NCBI GenBank assembly: GCA_902760865.1
Contig: CACWID010000003.1
Span: forward strand, 1-64,000
Direction of reading: 5' to 3'
Source: an uncultured Bacteroidales bacterium
Lineage (GTDB): Bacteria > Bacteroidota > Bacteroidia > Bacteroidales > Muribaculaceae
DNA: 64,000 bases
Shown piece by piece: positions 1-6,786 of the stretch. A model generated the notes under the pieces. The model was not told the origin of the DNA, did no database searches, and saw only the letters and a program-made list of their open reading frames with translations. Position 1 is the first letter of the stretch; every line of letters starts with the position of its first letter. Both the position numbers and the translations under genes were made by a program.

Positions 1-85
1 TAAAAGGAAAGAGCCCGGTGCAATACCGAACTCTTTACTCTTAAATCAATAATGTTTAACCCGTCCAACTTTTTGGGGTCACTTC

Positions 86-230
86 AGATTAGAGGGGGTT
101 GGGGGGCGTTGATGCCCCAAAAGTTAATGCTTTGAGGGAAATCATACTCCTCCGGCGCTATGCGCCACCTCCCCTATCTTAGGGGAGGAATTGAGTATCA
201 GTACTTTATTATCGACGAACTCACGCTACC
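86..230 (+). repeat. Dispersed hairpin-rich intergenic repeat, copy 1
   Basis: This stretch matches 24302-24447 almost along its whole length and is matched in inverted, truncated form at 51425-51510. It carries three short hairpins in a row: GGGGC/GCCCC at 103-118, GGCG..CGCC at 154-166, and CCTCCCCT/AGGGGAGG at 168-188. It lies beyond the 3' end of the FGE-like gene. The rest of the first 361 bases holds an imperfect hairpin at 8-36, which may be the terminator of a gene to the left, and a short GC-rich hairpin at 299-319. I see no gene in it. Confidence 0.75.
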
Positions 231-240
231 TGTTCACTGT

Positions 241-259
241 TAACTGTTCTCTGTTAACT
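241..259. repeat. Short dispersed motif, also found at 3826-3844
   Basis: This 19-base motif differs at two positions from 3826-3844 and contains GTTAAC-type palindromic halves. Both copies lie in non-coding DNA just past the 3' end of a minus-strand gene. I infer a simple intergenic repeat; no function is visible. Confidence 0.4.
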
Positions 260-361
260 AAACAAAGTATTTGGTGGACATCATCTAGTGATTGGCATGG
301 GTGGGCTAAAGCACCGCCCGAACCAAACCACTAAATTACGTTAAATTGACGAGGAATAAGA

Positions 362-1183
362 CTAAAGAGCGAGTCGCAATCCCAGGTTGTCGCCGGTGTT
401 CGTAGGGGGAAGGAAGCGGCGGTTCAACACGTTGCAGTACTTGGCCTCGTAGTACCAGCAGCCACCACGGAGCACGCGGCCAGGGCCCGAAGTGGGACCA
501 GTGGGATTGGTCTGCGCATCACTGCTGTAACTTTGTGCCCAGTAGTCCTGGCACCACTCCCACACGTTGCCGCTCATATCATACAGGCCCAATTCGTTAG
601 GGGCTTTTGTGGCAACTGTTTGTGTGCCATATCCTACATTACCGCTTGTTTGTGAGGGAACACTATACCACGCCACATCATCAGGGTAGTTGCTACCCGA
701 GTATTTGTAACCATGGCTCTGGTTGCCGCCACGGGCTGCAAACTCCCATTGAGCCTCGGTAGGCAGGCGGAACTTCTTACCTGTCAATTGGTTCAACTTG
801 GTGATAAACGTCTGGCAATCGTTCCATGAGACGCACTCTACAGGACGCTGCAGGTTAGTGGTGTAATCGTTACGACTGCTAAAGTGGCTTGGGTTGCTTC
901 CCATCACGGCCTGCCACAAAGCCTGCGTCACCTCGGTCTGGCCGATGAAGTAACTCGAGAGCGTCACCTCATGGGCAGGCGGTACCCAGTAGAAGTCATC
1001 GCCAGCCTGCTCGGCTGTCAGGCCCATGGAGAATGTGCCACCCTCGACTTCCACCATTGTGAACGTCACGCCGTTCACAGTGAAGGTTTTGTCGGGATTC
1101 ACGGGCTCATCCTTTCCGCATGACGTGGAAATTACTGTCATCAGAATCAACACAAATAGAATTGAACTAATTTTTTTCATCAT
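362..1183 (-). CDS. SUMF1/FGE-domain lipoprotein, probably non-catalytic
   Basis: An exported protein of about 273 residues with a lipoprotein signal (hydrophobic stretch ending VISTSC, Cys near residue 22), followed by a formylglycine-generating-enzyme-like fold from about residue 40 to the end. The family signatures are GGTFSMG, GQTEVTQALWQAVMG, RLPTEAQWEFAARGG, GLYDMSGNVWEWCQDYW and RVLRGGCW. In true FGE enzymes two cysteines lie after the GGS motif; here the first position is Tyr and only the second (KYC) is Cys, so formylglycine formation looks unlikely. Such proteins are common Bacteroidota surface lipoproteins of unknown role. I chose the ATG at 1183; a TTG directly upstream is less likely. 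Confidence 0.85.
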   Translation of the reverse strand: MMKKISSILFVLILMTVISTSCGKDEPVNPDKTFTVNGVTFTMVEVEGGTFSMGLTAEQAGDDFYWVPPAHEVTLSSYFIGQTEVTQALWQAVMGSNPSHFSSRNDYTTNLQRPVECVSWNDCQTFITKLNQLTGKKFRLPTEAQWEFAARGGNQSHGYKYSGSNYPDDVAWYSVPSQTSGNVGYGTQTVATKAPNELGLYDMSGNVWEWCQDYWAQSYSSDAQTNPTGPTSGPGRVLRGGCWYYEAKYCNVLNRRFLPPTNTGDNLGLRLAL

Positions 1184-1204
1184 CAATTCATTTTACCTCT
1201 TATC

Positions 1205-1858
1205 TTATACCAAATATTCCGTGGGATCGTCGATGCCTGCTTCCTTGAGGGCTTGGCGGCGCTCGGTGCAGGTGCCGCAGGTGCCGCAGTGCTTCTCGCC
1301 GCCCTTGTAGCAGGAGTAGGTCTCGCTATAGTCCAGCCCCAGGGCTGCGCCATGGCGGGCGATATCGGCCTTGCTCAGGTCGGTATAGGGGGCATAGACC
1401 TTGACACCCTCGTAGGTGCCTGTCATCATCGCCGTGCTCATGGCCTCGATGAAGGGCGAGCGGCAGTCAGGGTAGATGCTGTGGTCGCCGGCGTGGTTGG
1501 CAATCATGACGCGCTTGAGGCCGTTGCTCTCGGCAATGCCACAGGCGATGGCGAGCATGATGCCGTTGCGGAACGGAACGACGGTCGCCTTCATGTTCTC
1601 GTCATCATAGTTGCCGTCGGGAATAGCATCGGCACTCTCGAGCAAGGCGCTCTTGAAATACTTGTGCATGAAATCCAATGGTATGATCAGGTGCTTGATG
1701 CCCAGGCGCTGGCAGTGCATGATGGCACAGCGACGCTCACGGCCGTTCTGCGTGCTGCCGTAGTCAAAGGTGATGGCCAGGGCAATCTCGTCCTTGTACT
1801 CATAGAGCATGGTTGTCGAGTCCATGCCGCCCGAAGTAATGATAACTGCGTCTTTCAT
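1205..1858 (-). CDS. queC: 7-cyano-7-deazaguanine synthase QueC
   Basis: This converts 7-carboxy-7-deazaguanine to preQ0 with ATP and ammonia in the queuosine pathway (cytoplasm). The 217-residue product starts MKDAVIITSGGMDS, with the PP-loop SGGMDS at residues 9-14, and ends with the zinc-binding cysteine cluster CYKGGEKHCGTCGTC. I start it at the ATG at 1858, one base after the queF stop, because residues encoded further upstream only read through queF in another frame. It forms a queF-queC operon, so the reductase is made first and the synthase second. No queD or queE is in the window. Confidence 0.95.
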   Translation of the reverse strand: MKDAVIITSGGMDSTTMLYEYKDEIALAITFDYGSTQNGRERRCAIMHCQRLGIKHLIIPLDFMHKYFKSALLESADAIPDGNYDDENMKATVVPFRNGIMLAIACGIAESNGLKRVMIANHAGDHSIYPDCRSPFIEAMSTAMMTGTYEGVKVYAPYTDLSKADIARHGAALGLDYSETYSCYKGGEKHCGTCGTCTERRQALKEAGIDDPTEYLV

Positions 1859-1859
1859 A

Positions 1860-2330
1860 TTAATCGTTGTGGAAATTGCTGATGAGACGGGCACGCACCA
1901 TGTCCTGATGCTCGTCGTCACCATAGTTGGCAAACGGCTTGATGCTGATGCCGCCACGCGGGTTGAACAGGCCGATGACCTCCAGGTATTTGGGGTCCAT
2001 CAGCTTGACCAGGTCCTTCATGATGATGTTGACGCAATCCTCGTGAAAGTCGCCATGGTTGCGGAAGCTGAACAAGTACAATTTCAGGCTCTTGCTCTCG
2101 ACCATGCGCACGCGCGGGATGTAGTTGATGATGATGTGGCCGAAGTCGGGCTGGCCCGTCTTGGGACACAACGAGGTGAACTCGGGGCAATCGAGCGTCA
2201 CCACATATTCGTTCTCGGGATGCTTGTTCTCAAAGGTCTCGAGCACGTCGGGACGGTAGTCAAACTCATAGGTCGTGCCCTGGTTGCCCAGCAACGTCAC
2301 GCCCTCGAGTTCCTTTTCATTTCTAGACAT
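1860..2330 (-). CDS. queF: NADPH-dependent 7-cyano-7-deazaguanine reductase QueF
   Basis: This reduces preQ0 to preQ1, the step after QueC. The short (type I) form of about 156 residues carries the catalytic cysteine motif [15 protein letters not shown] and the family block [16 protein letters not shown]. Start: ATG at 2330 ([10 protein letters not shown]); a TTG three codons upstream would add MVI. A consensus -7 box (TAATTTTG, minus strand) lies at 2360-2367, so queF-queC and possibly the lipoprotein downstream form one transcription unit separate from the amidotransferase gene. I see no preQ1 riboswitch in the short leader. Confidence 0.95.
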   Translation of the reverse strand: MSRNEKELEGVTLLGNQGTTYEFDYRPDVLETFENKHPENEYVVTLDCPEFTSLCPKTGQPDFGHIIINYIPRVRMVESKSLKLYLFSFRNHGDFHEDCVNIIMKDLVKLMDPKYLEVIGLFNPRGGISIKPFANYGDDEHQDMVRARLISNFHND

Positions 2331-2359
2331 AATAACCAATAATTTTTGATTTCGGGCTG

Positions 2360-2367
2360 CAAAATTA
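2360..2367 (-). promoter_or_regulatory. Promoter -7 box for queF
   Basis: TAATTTTG on the minus strand fits the Bacteroidota TAnnTTTG element, 29 bases upstream of the queF ATG. No clear TTTG -33 box is seen. Confidence 0.55.
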
Positions 2368-2406
2368 GTAAAAATATTTCAGCCGTGGGCCATAACGCCC
2401 GTGCAA

Positions 2407-3117
2407 TCATCTATCAAGCAACAGGTCAAGGGCATATCGGGCCGCTTCGAGGCCTTGCGGGGTCAGGCGTTCAAGGCTCTGTAGCGCAGCAAGTCTGACA
2501 GGCTCGTCAACGTCATCGCAGCAGTTGGTGAGCAGGTGGCGGCTGTAGGCGACCGTGAACTCGGGATGGCCCTGGAAAGTGACGACCTGATGCCCGATTC
2601 TGAACGACTCGTTCTTGCAGAAATCGCTCGTGGCACACAATACGGCATCCTGTGGCAACGATACCACCTGGTCGTGGTGGCTGTAGAGTAAACGCATCTC
2701 CTGTCCCGGGAAATAGGGCGCCATGCGCTCATCAATCACTTGCGAAGCCCGAATACCGGCACCAAAACCGCCATCGTAGCGCCTCACTTCACCGCCCAGA
2801 GCCCTGGCAATCACCTGATGGCCGAAGCACACGCCCATCAACTTGGCTCCACGACAATAGGCATGTTCAATCCACTTGACCAGTGCGACAATCCACGGTT
2901 TGTCGTCATAGGCCGAATCCAGGCTGCCAGGCACCAGATATATCTCGTCGGTATTGACCGACGGGGGTAATTCGCCCTGCCACGTCTGGAATATCTTGTA
3001 TGAAACCTGTTCACCGATAGCGGCAAACAGGTCCATAAACAGTGACTCGTAGTTGGGGATGAAATCAGGCAGCCTTCCAGGGAAGGTGTCACACAGCAGG
3101 ATGTTGACACGAATCAT
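2407..3117 (-). CDS. Class I glutamine amidotransferase-like protein (GMP synthase glutaminase type)
   Basis: A stand-alone class I glutaminase domain of 236 residues. The nucleophile elbow is MGVCFGHQ (Cys97) and the His-Glu pair is FQGHPEF (His184, Glu186), so the triad looks intact. The family includes free amidotransferases of uncertain substrate and gamma-glutamyl-peptide hydrolases; no synthetase domain is attached. Its start overlaps the stop of the HD-domain gene by four bases (ATGA), so the two are translationally coupled. The substrate cannot be told from sequence. Confidence 0.85.
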   Translation of the reverse strand: MIRVNILLCDTFPGRLPDFIPNYESLFMDLFAAIGEQVSYKIFQTWQGELPPSVNTDEIYLVPGSLDSAYDDKPWIVALVKWIEHAYCRGAKLMGVCFGHQVIARALGGEVRRYDGGFGAGIRASQVIDERMAPYFPGQEMRLLYSHHDQVVSLPQDAVLCATSDFCKNESFRIGHQVVTFQGHPEFTVAYSRHLLTNCCDDVDEPVRLAALQSLERLTPQGLEAARYALDLLLDR

Positions 3118-3746
3118 AACTCGTCAATCTCCTCTCCCGTGCGTTCCATGATACTTGCTGCCAGCCCGTCGGCCGTCTGGATGATAGAAACCAGCGGATA
3201 GAGCTTGCGGGCCGCGTCATAGTTGCGCACATCCTCATAGCTGTTCTGGTTGACGCCCCAGGCCCCCATGTGCCAACGGATGGCCAGCATCTCGTCGTCA
3301 TTCAGTGGCAGGCCGCTACACAGCAGCAGGGTCAATGATTTCTCGCCATGACCCATCGGGAAACTCTTGTAAGTGATTTTATAGCCCTCGGCATCTTCCC
3401 AAATGCCCAGCGCATTCTTGCGCTTCTTGATCGACCTCTTGTAGATGTCACACTTGCAGACGTCGTGCAGGATGCTGGCAAGGATGATGCTGTCGCGTTT
3501 CACCTCATGCTCAAGACCGGGCTCCAGGTCCTTCATCGCCTCCCAAACGGCAAGCGCAGCCTTGCAGGTGTTGAGCGAATGCTTAGCGAGGCCGCCCTCG
3601 GTATTCAGGTGATGACCAGCCGACGCCGGAGCAGTGAAAAAGCCCCAAGCCTCCAGGTCCCCGATCACATCCTCGATACCCTCACGCCCGGTCGAGCGCA
3701 ACAACTCGAGGATTTCTTCTTTACAATTCTTATCGCTGTTTTTCAT
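3114..3746 (-). CDS. HD-domain hydrolase-like protein
   Basis: A soluble 210-residue protein. It shows a His at HSLNTC (His56) and the diagnostic HD pair in ILASILHDVCKCD (His94-Asp95), as in metal-dependent phosphohydrolases, and a later conserved region around residues 135-165 (MGHGEKS, IRWHMGAWG). Proteins with this arrangement are annotated as HD family hydrolases, possibly acting on nucleotides. It is the first gene of a pair with the glutamine amidotransferase, with ATGA overlap. I infer shared function but cannot name the pathway. Confidence 0.8.
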   Translation of the reverse strand: MKNSDKNCKEEILELLRSTGREGIEDVIGDLEAWGFFTAPASAGHHLNTEGGLAKHSLNTCKAALAVWEAMKDLEPGLEHEVKRDSIILASILHDVCKCDIYKRSIKKRKNALGIWEDAEGYKITYKSFPMGHGEKSLTLLLCSGLPLNDDEMLAIRWHMGAWGVNQNSYEDVRNYDAARKLYPLVSIIQTADGLAASIMERTGEEIDEL

Positions 3747-3852
3747 TATTAAATCTTATTAGTGTTTTTGTTGTCGTGCACGCGCGGACGAAACGGACAA
3801 AACGGACAAAACGGATGCCAACTCTTAACTGTTCATTGTTAACTATTAACTA
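3747..3852. repeat. Intergenic short tandem repeat and dispersed motif
   Basis: Between the mlaF stop and the HD gene start lies a short tandem array of a 9-base unit (GGACAAAAC, two clean copies at 3795-3812 and a degenerate one before them), then the 19-base motif at 3826-3844 shared with 241-259. No gene or clear promoter is visible here. Confidence 0.5.
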
Positions 3853-4647
3853 TTACCTCTTCGTCGGCTTATACCCGTGTTCGCGGCGATACTTGCGAAC
3901 GTCACGGAACAGGTCGGTCGCATAGACGAAGTTATTCAGGTCGTCGTTGTCCACATCGTAGATCTCGTCTTTGGTACCGATCCACCCGACATGGCCCTTG
4001 TTGATGAACACGATGTTCTCGCCGATGCCCATCACCGAGTTCATGTCATGGGTGTTGATGATGGTCGTGATGCCAAACTCATGGGTAATGTCGCTCAGCA
4101 GTTCGTCAATCACGATGGACGTTTTGGGATCCAGGCCCGAGTTGGGCTCGTCGCAGAAGAGGTATTTGGGATTCAATGCGATAGCACGTGCAATGGCACA
4201 ACGCTTCTGCATGCCGCCCGAGAGTTCGCTGGGGAACTTGTTCTCACTGCCGGTGAGGTTGACGCGGTCGATGCAGAACTGGGCGCGCTCACGTATCTCC
4301 TCGTTAGACTTCTTGCTGAACATCACCAGCGGGAACATCACGTTGCCCAGCACGGTCTCGCTATCAAACAGAGCCGAGCCTTGGAAGAGCATGCCGATCT
4401 CCTTGCGCAACTCCTTGCGTTGCTTGCGGTCCATCTTGGTGATATCACGGCCGTCATACAGGATTTCGCCTTGATCAGGGTCAAAGAGGCCTACAATATT
4501 CTTGATGAGCACGGTCTTGCCCGATCCCGATTGGCCGATAATCAGATTGGTCTTGCCGTCATAGAGCTTGCAGCTCACGTCATACAACACCTGACGGACG
4601 CCCCCTTCTTCCTTAAATGACTTGGATATGTTCTTGACTTCAATCAT
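3853..4647 (-). CDS. mlaF: Phospholipid ABC transporter ATPase, MlaF type
   Basis: The ATPase subunit of an Mla-type lipid transporter at the inner membrane (264 residues). Walker A is GQSGSGKT (38-45), the signature is LSGGMQKR (142-149) and Walker B is CDEPNSGLDP (165-174). The order permease then ATPase, with a four-base gap, is the usual MlaE-MlaF pair. No substrate-binding MCE protein (MlaD) follows in this window, so it must be encoded elsewhere if it exists. The C-terminus ends in a basic tail (RKYRREHGYKPTKR). Confidence 0.9.
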   Translation of the reverse strand: MIEVKNISKSFKEEGGVRQVLYDVSCKLYDGKTNLIIGQSGSGKTVLIKNIVGLFDPDQGEILYDGRDITKMDRKQRKELRKEIGMLFQGSALFDSETVLGNVMFPLVMFSKKSNEEIRERAQFCIDRVNLTGSENKFPSELSGGMQKRCAIARAIALNPKYLFCDEPNSGLDPKTSIVIDELLSDITHEFGITTIINTHDMNSVMGIGENIVFINKGHVGWIGTKDEIYDVDNDDLNNFVYATDLFRDVRKYRREHGYKPTKR

Positions 4648-4651
4648 GAGT

Positions 4652-5398
4652 TTACAGTAATAAGAGGGTTAAAATAACGTCTGCCACAAGGATCATGATG
4701 TTGCTCATCACCACGGTATCGGTACTGGCCTGTCCCACCTCGACTGAACCGCCCTTCACGGTGTAGCCATAGTAGCAGGCAATCGTGGACATCAAGTAGG
4801 CAAAGAACAGCGACTTGATCAACGCGAACCACACATACCACGGGATGAACAGCGACTGGATGCCGAAGATGAACGTGTCTGGCGCCACGATGTCAGTGAT
4901 GATGCAGATAAGCCATCCGCCGAACAGGCTGGTCGCCATACAGATGATAACCAGGAACGGCAGGATGGAGAGCAGCGCCAGAATCTTGGGACCTGCTAGC
5001 AGGTTGGCACTGTTGATGCCCATGATGTCGAGCGCGTCAATCTGTTCGGTAGCTCGCATGGTGCCGATTTCGCTGGCAATGTTGGACCCGATTTTGCCCG
5101 ACAGAATCAGGCACAAGATGGTCGAGGAGAACTCCAGCAGGATGATCTCACGAGTCGTCAGCCCGACGGTGTATCGCGGCAACAGCGGATTGGAAATGTT
5201 GAGCTTGATCAGGATGGTACACAACGAGCCGATGAACAGCGACACGATGATAATCAGCGGAATCGAGTCGATGCCCAGTTTATAGATCTCGTTGAGGTAG
5301 CGTTTGAAGAACACTTTCCACTTGTCGGGAATAGCCAAGACCCGCCACATGAACATGCAGTAGTCTCCAAACTTATCGAGCATTTTAGTAATCAGCAT
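4652..5398 (-). CDS. mlaE: Phospholipid ABC transporter permease, MlaE type
   Basis: An integral membrane permease of 248 residues with about five hydrophobic segments. It carries the MlaE core, including the conserved ALDIMGINSANLLAGPKI region near residues 123-140 preceded by EIGTMRATEQID. It works with the adjacent ATPase in retrograde or anterograde lipid traffic between membranes. A near-consensus -7 box (TAATTTCG on the minus strand) lies at 5423-5430. Confidence 0.9.
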   Translation of the reverse strand: MLITKMLDKFGDYCMFMWRVLAIPDKWKVFFKRYLNEIYKLGIDSIPLIIIVSLFIGSLCTILIKLNISNPLLPRYTVGLTTREIILLEFSSTILCLILSGKIGSNIASEIGTMRATEQIDALDIMGINSANLLAGPKILALLSILPFLVIICMATSLFGGWLICIITDIVAPDTFIFGIQSLFIPWYVWFALIKSLFFAYLMSTIACYYGYTVKGGSVEVGQASTDTVVMSNIMILVADVILTLLLL

Positions 5399-5476
5399 AT
5401 CTAAACGTCTTGTTTTAAACTGCGAAATTAATGCAAAGTGGGCGAAGTGCCAAATTTTGCGTTTAAATTAAAAGTG

Positions 5477-6046
5477 TTACAACAGGGAGCTCTCGTCGAT
5501 GAGGTTGTTGAGCATCGCATAGACGGTGAGACCAGCCACACTCTTGATGCCCGTCTTGTGGGTGATGTTCTTGCGGTGGCTGATGACGGTATGGATACTC
5601 ACGTTGAGGGCGTCGGCAATCTCCTTGTTGGTTTTGCCTTGGGCGAGCTCGATGAGAACGGCTGTCTCACGGTTGGTGAGCTCATAGTTGGTCACGCTCT
5701 GCCCCGTTTCGCCGGGTGAGGCCTGGGCCAGCGTCTCGATGATGACTGCCCGGCTGTCGCGAATGTCAACCATGCTGTCATAGCCCTTGAGCACATCGCG
5801 CTCGACATACTGATAGACCAGCGCCACCAGTGCAATGGGCCTGTCGCCTCGCAGCTTGGCCGGATTGGTGATCATCGTGGGGTTGATGAGCACGATGTCG
5901 GGACGAGAAGCCAGGATGCGCTCTTCCAGATGCTCGGGATTCATCTCGGGCTCCAGCACCTTGAAGCGTATTTGTCCCTCGAGGATGGATTTCAGTCCCT
6001 CGATGATGAGTTCCGAGGGTTCTACGATGAGGAGTCGCTGTTTCAT
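5477..6046 (-). CDS. LuxR-family response-regulator-like transcription factor
   Basis: A 189-residue protein with an N-terminal receiver-like region (MKQRLLIVEPSELIIEGLKS, then PDIVLINPTM near residue 50) and a C-terminal LuxR/GerE helix-turn-helix (LTNRETAVLIELAQGKTNKE, then IADALNVSIHTVISHRKN, about 125-175). The receiver is degenerate: where a phosphorylatable Asp is expected I see DIVLINP, with Asn in that strand. Its start overlaps the hemerythrin gene stop (ATGA), so the two are coupled, which suggests that the regulator acts with the di-iron sensor or nitrosative-stress protein. Confidence 0.85.
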   Translation of the reverse strand: MKQRLLIVEPSELIIEGLKSILEGQIRFKVLEPEMNPEHLEERILASRPDIVLINPTMITNPAKLRGDRPIALVALVYQYVERDVLKGYDSMVDIRDSRAVIIETLAQASPGETGQSVTNYELTNRETAVLIELAQGKTNKEIADALNVSIHTVISHRKNITHKTGIKSVAGLTVYAMLNNLIDESSLL

Positions 6047-6741
6047 GACAGGATGGCGTTTTCGAGATGCTGTACCATCGGTACCATGATTTTCTCCTCG
6101 ATGAGCGTGTGTTTCTTGAGGTCGCCACTTAGCCTCAAGATGTCATCGACCACATCAAGCACATTGTCATCATCGTCCTGCGGCGGCAAGTACTTGAAAA
6201 TGATGTTGAGCAGGTCGTCGAGTTTGCCCTCGATGTCGCTGTGGTTCTGCAGGAAGTCGCGGATGCTGTAGCTCGTGTCGATCTTGCCCTGCATGAGCAT
6301 GCGGATGTGAGGAAATACGTCTTTTTCCTCATGCAGGAAGTGAGCCTCTACATCCCGCTTATATTCCTTGAAAAAACTGATGAATACCTGCCCGATGCGA
6401 CCACCCAGTTTGGCTGCGATTGCATCGAGGTGGCACTCGATGTGCGGCAAGCGCTTGCCTGCATAATACTTGTGGGAACGCTCCAGGTAAGGCACGAGTC
6501 CCGTCATGTCAGTTCCCAGGATGGTCGCCGTGGACGGCACATAGCCCGTGAAGGTATAGACATTGCAGATGAGCAGGAAGAAAGCCGTGTCCACGCCGCT
6601 TGTCTCGCACACGTCGGCAATGGAGCGGTCGCCGAACCCCAGCGGCACCCCCAGCCTCGTGATGATCGACAACAAGGAGGGATGAGCAGTGATGAGGTCG
6701 CTCAAGCGGGCTTCGCCGGTAAATAATCGTTTATTGTTCAT
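6043..6741 (-). CDS. Hemerythrin-domain protein with RIC/ScdA-like N-terminus
   Basis: A 232-residue cytoplasmic protein. Residues 10-60 resemble the ScdA/RIC N-terminal region (LITAHPSLLSIITRLGVPLG, then a DVCE segment). The remainder is a hemerythrin HHE fold with likely iron ligands at H100, H104, H134 and HEE 137-139, plus a later KKHTLIEEKIMVP. Relatives repair iron-sulfur clusters or sense oxygen or nitric oxide. It is the upstream partner of the LuxR-type gene. The usual ScdA cysteine is not in the canonical place, so I do not call it ytfE. Confidence 0.85.
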   Translation of the reverse strand: MNNKRLFTGEARLSDLITAHPSLLSIITRLGVPLGFGDRSIADVCETSGVDTAFFLLICNVYTFTGYVPSTATILGTDMTGLVPYLERSHKYYAGKRLPHIECHLDAIAAKLGGRIGQVFISFFKEYKRDVEAHFLHEEKDVFPHIRMLMQGKIDTSYSIRDFLQNHSDIEGKLDDLLNIIFKYLPPQDDDDNVLDVVDDILRLSGDLKKHTLIEEKIMVPMVQHLENAILS

Positions 6742-6786
6742 TTCTATTATCTGTTTTCGGTTATTTTCATTTTAATTGCCTTGACG

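Noticed and set aside
299-319. Possible tRNA end or tRNA-like hairpin near the left edge
   Set aside because: Only one hairpin is present; no cloverleaf, anticodon arm or T-loop sequence.
1859-1957. A 33-codon N-terminal extension of QueC
   Set aside because: It overlaps the queF coding end in another frame; the normal QueC N-terminus starts at 1858.
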